Source of the DNA: Fusobacterium varium
GTDB lineage: Bacteria; Fusobacteriota; Fusobacteriia; Fusobacteriales; Fusobacteriaceae
DNA: 64,000 nt
Assembly (NCBI GenBank): GCA_002356455.1
Contig: AP017968.1
Span: forward strand, 1,860,001-1,924,000
Reading direction: 5' to 3'
Below, piece after piece: positions 1-8,040 of this stretch. Below the pieces are notes generated by a model. That model was not told the DNA's origin. It saw only the letters and a list, made by a program, of their open reading frames with translations, and ran no database searches. Position 1 is the first letter of the stretch. Every line of letters starts with the position of its first letter. The position numbers and the translations under genes are program-made.

Positions 1-1
1 G

Positions 2-265
2 GATATGACCAAAGAAGACTATGAATTTATGAAAAAATTTATAACTGAAGCTGTCTATGACGATTATGATAAATTAGTTCAAATGTGTGATAGCCTAGCT
101 CTTCCAAATGGTTTTTGCTTTCTTGAAAAAAGATTTGTAGATGTAGCAATGAGGTATGGAGTAAATGAGTATACTACTAAAAGATGGGGAGCTATTTATG
201 ATATCAAAAAATATTTTGAAGATATAATTGGCAAACCTATAGAGGATATATTAGAAATTTCATAA
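2..265 (+). CDS. 3' end of a gene, possibly HD-domain hydrolase (partial)
   Basis: The reading frame is open back to the window edge, so this is probably the C-terminal part of a longer protein; the ATG at 5 has no ribosome binding site in view. The residues contain a block around EKRFVDVAMRYGVNEYTTKR followed by a short helix ending IEDILEIS. From memory this resembles the C-terminal part of small HD-domain phosphohydrolases, but the HD motif itself would lie upstream and cannot be seen. The gene ends just before a bidirectional hairpin shared with the convergent RND operon. The function is a weak guess; that it is coding is likely. Confidence 0.5.
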   Translation, partial: DMTKEDYEFMKKFITEAVYDDYDKLVQMCDSLALPNGFCFLEKRFVDVAMRYGVNEYTTKRWGAIYDIKKYFEDIIGKPIEDILEIS

Positions 266-273
266 AAATATAA

Positions 274-316
274 AAAAGATCAAAGGAAAGAAATATCTCT
301 TCTCCTCTGATCTTTT
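274..316. terminator. bidirectional intrinsic terminator
   Basis: The arms AAAAGATCAAAGGA (274-287) and TCCTCTGATCTTTT (303-316) pair over 14 bases with one mismatch and carry A and T runs on both sides. The hairpin sits between the convergent ends of the first gene (stop 265) and the RND pump (stop 321), so it can end both transcripts. Confidence 0.85.
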
Positions 317-320
317 CATT

Positions 321-3300
321 TTATTGTTTCTTTTCAATTTTATATAATAAAGAATATAAAAGTGGAACAACAAACAGTGTCAACATAGTTGAAGCTGTAA
401 GTCCAAAAACTATTGTTATAGCCATATCTCCGTATAATGGATCAAATACAAGAGGCAGCATTCCGAAAATTGTTGTAACTGATGCCATGGAAACTGGTCT
501 TATTCTGCTTACTGCTGAATCAATAACAGCAGTATAGGGGTCTTTTTTATCCACATTTATCTCATATTTTATTTCGTCTATAAGAACAATAGAATTTTTT
601 ATCATCATACCACTGAGGCTTATAGCTCCTATTATAGACATGAATCCAAAAGACCTTCCTGTGAAAAATAATCCAGGTGCTATTCCTATAAATGAAAGAG
701 GGAGTATAGCAAAAATTATAAATGGATCTTTCAGAGTTGCGAATAAAAGTACACATATTGAAAACATAATAGTTCCCTGTAATGGAAGACTAGAGAATAC
801 AGCAGCCACATTTTTATTCTGCTCATAATATTCTCCGCCCCATTCAATTTTATAATTTTCTGGAAGAGATAATTTATTTACTTCTGTTTCAACTGCCTTT
901 CTAATACTTTCAGCAGTGACACCTCCAGAAATATCACATTGAACTTTTATAGCTCTTACTCTGTTCCTTCTCCAGATTTCAGGATCTTCCCATTTTAAAC
1001 TTTCTTTTTCAATAATTCTATTTAAAGGAAGACTTTTTATTCCTAATCCCCATACTGGTGTCTGACCAATATTATTAATTTCAAGCTGCTGTCCGCCAGA
1101 TTTTTCTCTTAGAACTATTGGCATTATTTCAGTTCCCTCTTTATATTTTCCAAGAGTCATTCCTTCTGTTGCTCTATTTAATGAATTGGCAACATCTAAT
1201 GGAGAAATCAGATTTTTTCTTTCAATATTTTGAGATAATACAGGAGACCATGTCAAAACTTTATTTTTCCAATCTGTCTGTATATTTTCTGCATTTGGTA
1301 CAGTTCTCATAATATTCATAACTTCTTTAGACAACTCTCTCAGTACATATGGATCAGGGCCAAGTATTCTCACTTCTACAGGATATTTAGTAGGAATACC
1401 ATTTACATATTTTCTTACCTCTATTTTAGTATCAGGAATATTTTCTTTAACAAATTTTTTTATATTTTCTCCAATTCTATTTACACTCTCTAATTTATTT
1501 ACTGAAATAATAAGCTGAGAAAAACTGCTGTTTTGTAACTCTGGAATAGTTGCAACATAGTATCTGGAAGGAGAAGATCCAACTGCTGCTGTTACATTTA
1601 TTATATCTTTATCTTTAAGCAATTCTTTTTCTACTATTTGACTCACTTTATCTGTTTTATCAAGTGAAGTTCCTTCAGGAAGCCATAAATTTACAACAAA
1701 TCCTTTTTTATCAGAATCAGGGAAAAAGGTAATAGGCAGTCTTGTAAAAAGCAGCATAGAAAATAAAAATGCTCCAATGACTATTCCCAGAGAAAGAAAT
1801 TTATGTGCTAAAACTTTTTCTAAAAATTTGTGACATAAATCATAAAATTTTTCTTTTCTCCCATTTTTATCTTTTTCTTTGTCTATTTTTAAAAAGATAT
1901 CACAGAATACAGGTATTTGAGTTAAGGCTAATATCCAGCTTAAACCTAAGGAAACAGCCATTATCCAGAAAAGAGTGGAAATATATTCTCCAGCATCAGT
2001 TGGCATTAAATACATAGGAAGAAATGCTATTACAGCAATGGCAGTTGCCCCAAGCAGAGGAACAGCAGTTTTTTTAGCTGGTTTAGTTAATGCTTCATAT
2101 CGATTTTCCCCTTTTTCCAGACTGGTAAGTGTTCCATCAACTACAACTATAGCATTATCAACAAGCATTCCCATAGCAATTATAAATGAACCAAGAGAAA
2201 CTCTCTGCATATCCATTTTAACAGCAAGCATATATATCAACGTTCCTAATATAGAAAGAATAAGTCCACTTCCTATTATGAGTCCGCTTCTCATACCCAT
2301 TGTAAATAAAAGAACTCCAACCACTACTACTACTGAGGCAACAAGATTATTAACGAATTGACCGATAGCATTAGTAACAAGCTCTGGCTGGTAATACACT
2401 TTCTCAATTTCTATTCCCATAGGAAGATTTTTCTTTATTTCATCAAGTTTTTTATCAATAGCTTTACCTGTATTTATAACATTTGTTCCCACCTCTGGTG
2501 AGAGCATAAGCCCCATAGCTTCTTTCATATTATATCTCATTTTACTTTTTACAGGAGTTGAAAAAGATTTTTTTACAACTGCAATATCTTTCAGGAAAAC
2601 AGTTTCTTCTCCACCTCTTAAATTATCTTTAGAAAAAATCACCAGATTTTCTATATCTTCCAAACTATTAAAAGCTTCATTGATATCTACTCTTATTTTC
2701 ATATCTCCATGTTCTATAGAATTACTGTAGGCAGGAAGATTTTGAGAGATAAAAGAAGTAAGTATAAGTTTTTCATTTATTCCAAGAGCGTCTATCTTTT
2801 CTCTGTCAATGACTACTTCTACAGCAGAATCAACTTTTCCATAGACAGCAGTTTTTGATACCCCAGGAATAGAATGGAGTTCTCTTTTTATATAATTTAC
2901 ATACCTATTCAATTCTTCCTTAGAATATCCTTCACTTGTCACAGCAAAAAACATTCCATATACATCCCCATAGTCATCTAAAACTACTGAAGAAATAGCT
3001 CCTGTAGGAAGATTTTTTTGAACATCATTTATTTTTTTTCTTACATTATCCCAATACTGATCTATTACTTCTGCTTTTAACGATTCATTTAATTTTATTT
3101 TAACTTCTGAATAACCAGCTTTAGAAACACTTTCAATATATTCAACATTTGCAATTTGTTGAAGGGCACTTTCTATTTCATCTGTTACCTGCAGCTCAAC
3201 TTGATGAGGATCAGCTCCAGGGTACAAGGTCACAACAATAGCCTCTTTTACTCTAAATTCAGGATCCTCTAATTTTCCAAGGTTAACATAAGAAAAAATT

Positions 3301-3374
3301 CCTCCTGCTATAATGACAAATGTCAGAAAAAGTGTAACTGTTCTATTTTTTATCGAGTAATCGATTATATTCAT
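321..3374 (-). CDS. RND family efflux pump, inner-membrane permease
   Basis: This 1017-residue protein is the proton-driven inner-membrane subunit of a tripartite efflux system of the AcrB/MexB (HAE-RND) superfamily. The length is typical. It shows the duplicated architecture: a TM helix near residue 15-35, a large periplasmic loop, a helix bundle with GMLVDNAIVVVDG in TM4, then a second TM near 540, a second loop and a final bundle with SGMMIKNSIVLIDE. The first Asp of the TM4 proton-relay pair is present, but the second position is Asn, as in many non-enterobacterial RND pumps. I start it at the ATG at 3374, which has GAGGTGG six bases upstream; the GTG at 3383 lies inside that site. It is last in the operon, 12 bases after the adaptor gene. 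The substrate cannot be told from sequence. Confidence 0.93.
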   Translation of the reverse strand: MNIIDYSIKNRTVTLFLTFVIIAGGIFSYVNLGKLEDPEFRVKEAIVVTLYPGADPHQVELQVTDEIESALQQIANVEYIESVSKAGYSEVKIKLNESLKAEVIDQYWDNVRKKINDVQKNLPTGAISSVVLDDYGDVYGMFFAVTSEGYSKEELNRYVNYIKRELHSIPGVSKTAVYGKVDSAVEVVIDREKIDALGINEKLILTSFISQNLPAYSNSIEHGDMKIRVDINEAFNSLEDIENLVIFSKDNLRGGEETVFLKDIAVVKKSFSTPVKSKMRYNMKEAMGLMLSPEVGTNVINTGKAIDKKLDEIKKNLPMGIEIEKVYYQPELVTNAIGQFVNNLVASVVVVVGVLLFTMGMRSGLIIGSGLILSILGTLIYMLAVKMDMQRVSLGSFIIAMGMLVDNAIVVVDGTLTSLEKGENRYEALTKPAKKTAVPLLGATAIAVIAFLPMYLMPTDAGEYISTLFWIMAVSLGLSWILALTQIPVFCDIFLKIDKEKDKNGRKEKFYDLCHKFLEKVLAHKFLSLGIVIGAFLFSMLLFTRLPITFFPDSDKKGFVVNLWLPEGTSLDKTDKVSQIVEKELLKDKDIINVTAAVGSSPSRYYVATIPELQNSSFSQLIISVNKLESVNRIGENIKKFVKENIPDTKIEVRKYVNGIPTKYPVEVRILGPDPYVLRELSKEVMNIMRTVPNAENIQTDWKNKVLTWSPVLSQNIERKNLISPLDVANSLNRATEGMTLGKYKEGTEIMPIVLREKSGGQQLEINNIGQTPVWGLGIKSLPLNRIIEKESLKWEDPEIWRRNRVRAIKVQCDISGGVTAESIRKAVETEVNKLSLPENYKIEWGGEYYEQNKNVAAVFSSLPLQGTIMFSICVLLFATLKDPFIIFAILPLSFIGIAPGLFFTGRSFGFMSIIGAISLSGMMIKNSIVLIDEIKYEINVDKKDPYTAVIDSAVSRIRPVSMASVTTIFGMLPLVFDPLYGDMAITIVFGLTASTMLTLFVVPLLYSLLYKIEKKQ

Positions 3375-3386
3375 ATACTCCACCTC

Positions 3387-4487
3387 TTATAAGACATTTC
3401 CAACATTAGTATCACTTTCTTCTGGAATAAGTTTTACCTTTTCTCCATCAATGATAGTATTAACACCAGCAGTGATAACTTTGTCATTTTTATTTAATCC
3501 TTCCAGAATTACTATATTTCCATCAGAATGGAGATTGCCTATTTTAACTTTTCTTGCTTTTGCTACACCATTATCATAAATATATACTTTACTTCCGTTA
3601 TCTTCAAAAAGGGCAGATGCAGGAATAATAATAGGTGAGGATTCATCTCTTTTTATAGAAGCTATAACTTTTCCACTCATTCCCATTCTGATATCTTTTC
3701 CATCTAATAATTCAAAAGTAGCAGGATAAGTCAATTTTGAAAATTCAGGATTTTTTCCAATTTCTTTAAGTTTTAATTCATATTTTTTTTCACTGTCATT
3801 TGGAACAAAAATAAATGATACAGCATTTTTTAAAATATCAGTATCTTTAATAGCAACACTGATTGTTACTTCTGGATTTTCATCAGCTGAAAGAGAAACT
3901 ACAGGTGTTCCAGCATTTACAACACTTCCTGCATCAGCAAATTTTTTAGAAATATATCCTGAAAATGGAGCTCTAAGCTCAGTATCCTTTAATTTATTTT
4001 GAGCATTTTCTACTCCCTGCTGTGCTTCTTTTAAAAGAGAAACAGCAGCTTTTTTCTGAGCAGTTACTGCATCAAAATTCTTTTTTGTCATAGCATCTGC
4101 TTTATAAAGTTTTTCAGCTCTATCATATTGAAGAACTGCATTATCAGCTGAAGCTTTTGCAGCTTCATATTTTTTCTTATATACTTCCAGATTTATTTTA
4201 TAATCTCTGCTGTCCATTTTAGCCAGTATCTCATCTTTTTTTATTATTTGCCCCTGAGTGAGATTCATACTTTCCAATGGCCCTGCAATTTTAAAAGATA
4301 GAATTGTTTCTTTACTTGGAGTAGTTATTCCAGAAAAAGAAAAATATTCAATGCTATCAGAATTTTTTATTTCCATGATTTTTACAGGACGAATTATTAT
4401 TTCTTCTTCTTGCTGTTTTCCACATGAAGAAATTAACAAGATAGAAGCAGCAATCAAAATCATTGATTTTATTCTTCTATTTTTCAT
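3387..4487 (-). CDS. RND efflux periplasmic adaptor lipoprotein (MFP)
   Basis: A 366-residue membrane fusion protein that would bridge the inner-membrane RND pump and the outer-membrane channel. It opens with a lipoprotein signal (LLISSCGK, Cys at 22). It then shows the HlyD/AcrA order: a first half-lipoyl segment, a coiled-coil hairpin rich in Ala, Lys and Gln (about residues 100-165), a second half-lipoyl segment (LRAPFSGYISKKFADAG), a beta-barrel and a membrane-proximal domain. The start overlaps the end of the outer-membrane channel gene by 11 bases, and AAGGAG lies upstream of the ATG. Translational coupling and order (channel, adaptor, pump) support one operon. No regulator gene is adjacent. 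Confidence 0.93.
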   Translation of the reverse strand: MKNRRIKSMILIAASILLISSCGKQQEEEIIIRPVKIMEIKNSDSIEYFSFSGITTPSKETILSFKIAGPLESMNLTQGQIIKKDEILAKMDSRDYKINLEVYKKKYEAAKASADNAVLQYDRAEKLYKADAMTKKNFDAVTAQKKAAVSLLKEAQQGVENAQNKLKDTELRAPFSGYISKKFADAGSVVNAGTPVVSLSADENPEVTISVAIKDTDILKNAVSFIFVPNDSEKKYELKLKEIGKNPEFSKLTYPATFELLDGKDIRMGMSGKVIASIKRDESSPIIIPASALFEDNGSKVYIYDNGVAKARKVKIGNLHSDGNIVILEGLNKNDKVITAGVNTIIDGEKVKLIPEESDTNVGNVL

Positions 4488-5895
4488 ATATCTTTTCTCC
4501 TTTTGTAAATATAGATTTTTCCATAAGCATATTAAGGGAAGAAAGAGAAATTTGATACTTATATTCAGTTTTTTCTTTTATACTTAAAGCTTGTTCGTAA
4601 TCAGCTAAAGCTTTTATGTATTCCCAGTTATCAATAGCTCCTACTTCTTTTTCAGCTTTTTTCTGTTCAAATCTTCCTTTATTTACAATATAATTTTTTG
4701 AAGCTATATCTCTTTCTTCTTTAGAACTTTCCAACACATTATATGCATTGACAGTTTCAAAAATAACTTTCATTATCTCCTGTTCTTTTCTAATAAAAGC
4801 AATTTCCTGATTTTTTCTGGCTTTCTTATATTCGTTTACATTTTGAAAACCATTAAATATAGAAAAAAATCCTCCAAGAGTACCCATAAAGAAATCAGGG
4901 TCAGCTAGAGCTTCATTACTTGTATTTATATATCCTCCAGTTAAAACTATTTTTGGAAGAAAATTTGTAACTGCTATTTTTACAGCATCCTCATTCATGT
5001 CCGCAGCAGTATCTCTTATTTTTATAAAATCGCTGTTTTTTAAAGATTCATAAACAGCTTCTTCCATAGAAATATTATTTTCTGTGAAAGGAGATGGTTT
5101 TTGCAGCTGGATATCTAAAAATGGATAAAGATTAAGGTTATTCATCAAAGAAATTTTTGCACTTTGAAGATCACGTTCATTTTGCTTCAAAGCATGTTCT
5201 TTCATTTTGACCATTTGTTCTGTTCCTTCATACTCCCATTTTAGAATACTTTCAGTTTCCAGTGCAACTTTGGCATTTTTATTTAACTCCTGAGCAGAAG
5301 CCAGTTCTTTGGATAAATATTCTCTTTCAGATTCTAAAGCAAGAATATAGTAATATTCTCCAATCGTTTGGAGTTTAATCATTTTTTCTGTAAGCTCTCT
5401 AGTAAGAACAGAGATATTTTCTCCCTTTTGTCTGGCACTATATAAAAACCATGTAGATGGAACAAAAATAGGCATTTGTGCATTGACATTGAAAAGGGAA
5501 AAACTTTTATCAAGCAGCCTTCCCTCTAATGCTGCAGGAAATCCAGGTAGAGCAGGTATTCCAGTATCTAAAGCTTCACCCATAACTTTGTTGTTTAACA
5601 TAGTATAACTGTATCCTAATGATATTTTTGGAAGAAAATTGCCAAATGTTATCCTTTTATCAAGTTTTGCTATTTCCTCTTCAAGAATTTTTACTTTTAA
5701 GTCAAGGTTCCTATCTACACTTAATTTTAAAGCTGTTTCTAAAGTAAGGATGTTATTATATTGTTTTATATATTCCTTGCTTTCCTTTTCTTTTAATGAG
5801 AGATTATCAAGTAATTCAGCATTTTTATCAGAGGTATTAAGAGCAGAACAACCTGCTATTAAAATAGAGTAAACTGCTAAGATTAAATTTTTCAA
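4477..5895 (-). CDS. TolC-family outer-membrane efflux lipoprotein
   Basis: A 472-residue outer-membrane channel component of the OEP/TolC family. It has a lipoprotein signal peptide (Cys at about 16 in LIAGCSAL) and two long alpha-helical repeats, each with TALKLSVDRNLDLKVKI- or EEAVYESLKNSDF-type starts, as expected for the duplicated OEP fold. The start codon is TTG, read from a perfect AAGGAGG five bases upstream, so the unusual start is well supported. It is the first gene of the RND operon, and the upstream 195 bases (5896-6090) hold only AT-rich promoter-like sequence. The channel would connect the adaptor and pump encoded downstream to the cell exterior. Confidence 0.92.
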   Translation of the reverse strand: MKNLILAVYSILIAGCSALNTSDKNAELLDNLSLKEKESKEYIKQYNNILTLETALKLSVDRNLDLKVKILEEEIAKLDKRITFGNFLPKISLGYSYTMLNNKVMGEALDTGIPALPGFPAALEGRLLDKSFSLFNVNAQMPIFVPSTWFLYSARQKGENISVLTRELTEKMIKLQTIGEYYYILALESEREYLSKELASAQELNKNAKVALETESILKWEYEGTEQMVKMKEHALKQNERDLQSAKISLMNNLNLYPFLDIQLQKPSPFTENNISMEEAVYESLKNSDFIKIRDTAADMNEDAVKIAVTNFLPKIVLTGGYINTSNEALADPDFFMGTLGGFFSIFNGFQNVNEYKKARKNQEIAFIRKEQEIMKVIFETVNAYNVLESSKEERDIASKNYIVNKGRFEQKKAEKEVGAIDNWEYIKALADYEQALSIKEKTEYKYQISLSSLNMLMEKSIFTKGEKIYEK

Positions 5896-6090
5896 TTTTA
5901 CCTCCTTTATGTTATTTAATTGTTTTTTATATTTTATTACAACAATAGGTTTTTTACCACTATTATTTTTTGTTTAAATATGCTTATAATATTATACTCC
6001 AAAGACTCTTTTATTTCCTCTTCTTTTTAGCAATAAACAAATAACCAGAAATAAAAAAAGACAAAGCAAAATACTCTGTCTTCTATAATT

Positions 6091-6840
6091 TTATTCATCA
6101 TCATCTTTTGTTATTTCTCCTTCTTTAAAAGAAGCAGTACCTAAAAGTTTACCATTTTCATAAAACATACTCCAGTCACCATTAAGCTGTCCTTCTTTAA
6201 AATTTCCCACAGCATTAATGATTCCATTTTCATAATATCTTACATATTTACCATTTTTTACATGAAGTTTATATTCCTCTTTTATTTTTACTTCGCCATT
6301 TTCATAATAGTAGATAGCTTCTCCTTCAAGAAGTCCATTGGAAAAATTCTCACTAACTTCTATTTCGCCATTTTCAAAGTATGTTTCATATCTTCCATGA
6401 AGCAGATTATCTTTAAATGAAGCTAATTCCTTTATTGCACCATTAGGGTAATAAGTGATTTTGTTTCCATTAAGTTTACCATTTTTAAAGAATCCTCTTG
6501 TTTTAACAGAACCATCTTCATAATATTTTACCCATTCCCCATCCATTCTATCATTTTGAAATCCCATATATTCTTTCATTTGACCATTTTCATAATATTG
6601 AATAGAATCACCAGAAATATGTCCAGCTTCGAAATCTATCGACTCTTTTATCTGACCATTTTCATAAAATTTTATTTCAGTTCCTTCTTTAAGACCGTTT
6701 ACATAAGGCTCAATTGTTTTAATTTCACCATCACGATATCTGTATATAAAATTTCCAGAGAAAGGATCATTTTCGCCTAAGACATAAGCTAGTCCATCCA
6801 TTAATTGTTTCTGGTAAAATTCCACTTCCCTAGTTTTCAT
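6091..6840 (-). CDS. MORN/YwqK-type repeat protein, nine repeats
   Basis: A 249-residue protein built almost entirely of about nine repeats of roughly 23 residues with the core Y-E-N-G-x-h-K followed by FxxGxxxG (YENGQIK, YENGQMK, YEDGSVK, YPNGAIK, FENGEIE and so on). This is the MORN-like repeat often annotated as 'toxin-antitoxin system YwqK family antitoxin'; that label is by family and says little about function. There is no signal peptide or membrane helix. I chose the ATG at 6840 because AGGAGG lies eight bases upstream; the TTG at 6858 falls just before that site. It follows a small membrane-protein gene by 20 bases, so the two are probably cotranscribed. Confidence 0.85.
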   Translation of the reverse strand: MKTREVEFYQKQLMDGLAYVLGENDPFSGNFIYRYRDGEIKTIEPYVNGLKEGTEIKFYENGQIKESIDFEAGHISGDSIQYYENGQMKEYMGFQNDRMDGEWVKYYEDGSVKTRGFFKNGKLNGNKITYYPNGAIKELASFKDNLLHGRYETYFENGEIEVSENFSNGLLEGEAIYYYENGEVKIKEEYKLHVKNGKYVRYYENGIINAVGNFKEGQLNGDWSMFYENGKLLGTASFKEGEITKDDDE

Positions 6841-6860
6841 TTGAATCCTCCTGCCCAAAA

Positions 6861-7112
6861 CTATATTTCATCAGTTTTATGTTTTTCAATTATTTCTTTT
6901 TCATCTTCCTCATCCAGCTTCTTTAAGAACCATTTTTTTACTTTTATTATTACAACTAATAAAATAAAGTAATGGATATATTTCAATTCTTCAAAAGTTT
7001 TTCCTAATACTTTATCACATATAAATATTAGAAGTATCCATAATGCCAGAACTGCTAGAAGCAATCCAACAAATTTACCCCAAATTTTCCAAAAGTTTTT
7101 TCTTTCTTCCAT
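6861..7112 (-). CDS. small membrane protein, two TM helices
   Basis: An 83-residue protein with two hydrophobic segments (about residues 12-30 and 44-60) and a strongly charged tail (KKLDEEDEKEIIEKHKTDEI). I recognise no family. The ATG at 7112 has GAGGAG ten bases upstream; an in-frame extension to 7151 has no such site. It immediately precedes the nine-repeat MORN protein on the same strand and is probably its partner in a two-gene operon, which would place the soluble repeat protein next to the membrane. That link is inference from position only. Confidence 0.6.
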   Translation of the reverse strand: MEERKNFWKIWGKFVGLLLAVLALWILLIFICDKVLGKTFEELKYIHYFILLVVIIKVKKWFLKKLDEEDEKEIIEKHKTDEI

Positions 7113-7213
7113 AAATACAATGCTCCTCAAAATATTCAATTTATATTTCATTATAACATAAAAATACTTTTAACACTACATTGTGAAAACAAAAAACTTA
7201 TAAAATATCTATA

Positions 7214-7744
7214 TTACAAGAGAAGTTCATATAATTTAAACCATTTCAGCCAAGATATATTGAGATCTAAATCTACAGTATCAATATACTCATATCCTAA
7301 TTTTTCATATAAAGATATGGCAGGAGTATTTTGAATAGCAACATCTAAACGGATAGATTTCATCCCATTTTCTTTTCCAAATTTTTCTGCAAACTTCATA
7401 AGAGAAAATCCAGCATTATTTTTCATAAATTTTGGATGGACAGCAAAAGTTCGTATAACTATGATATTTTCATAATTATTTTCAGTTTTCCACAGAGCTT
7501 TATTATAAGCCTTTTCAGGTTCATGGCTCAATATAACAGTTCCTGCAATCTGTTCATTTATTTCTATTATATATAAATTTTCATTTTTTATTCCATTGGC
7601 AGCATTTTCTCTTACTGGATACAATCCTTTTCTCCAACCAGGATAATTAATATTCTGTTCTAGATAGTCATTTAAAGAATCATATAATTTTTCTAATTCA
7701 TCTAAATCACCTGCAGTTCCTTTTCTAATAACATATTTATCCAT
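7214..7744 (-). CDS. GNAT family N-acetyltransferase
   Basis: A 176-residue single-domain acetyltransferase of the GNAT fold. The order of elements fits: N-terminal IRKGTAGDLDELEKLYDSL, a central strand IAGTVILSH, the motif A region IVIRTFAVHPKFMKNNAGFSL with acetyl-CoA-binding spacing, and the late motif NTPAISLYEKLGYEY typical of ribosomal- or small-molecule-acting GNATs. The start has AGGGGG seven bases upstream. It is a single gene, divergent from the PTS regulator at 8041. The substrate is unknown. Confidence 0.85.
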   Translation of the reverse strand: MDKYVIRKGTAGDLDELEKLYDSLNDYLEQNINYPGWRKGLYPVRENAANGIKNENLYIIEINEQIAGTVILSHEPEKAYNKALWKTENNYENIIVIRTFAVHPKFMKNNAGFSLMKFAEKFGKENGMKSIRLDVAIQNTPAISLYEKLGYEYIDTVDLDLNISWLKWFKLYELLL

Positions 7745-8040
7745 CTTTTCCCCCTAAATATATATTTAATGATAATTTTACAGGAAAATGTATTTATCTG
7801 CAACTAAAAAGAAGTTTCAGTGAAAAACATATGCCTTAAAAAGTTTGATATAATTTATTATATACTTATTACTATATTAGATTTATAAAAATTTAAAATC
7901 TTAAATAAATTATAAAATATAATAATTTTGAGTATTTGTGATAAGGGGCAAAAACTTGCAAAAATAATGAAGAATAAAGTCCTTTTAAATGTAATTTTTT
8001 TAGAATAATATTATATTAAGATATACAGAAAGGAGACGAT
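7745..8040. other. divergent intergenic promoter region
   Basis: About 296 bases of very AT-rich DNA between the divergent acetyltransferase and PTS-activator genes. It must hold both promoters; several TATAAT-like runs are present but none stands out. AAAGGAG (about 8030-8036) precedes the ATG at 8041. I see no convincing gene, riboswitch or terminator in it. Confidence 0.5.

Noticed and set aside
1975-2361. 128-residue open frame antisense to the RND pump gene
   Set aside because: It lies wholly inside a conserved gene, lacks a ribosome binding site and has low-complexity Thr/Ile composition.
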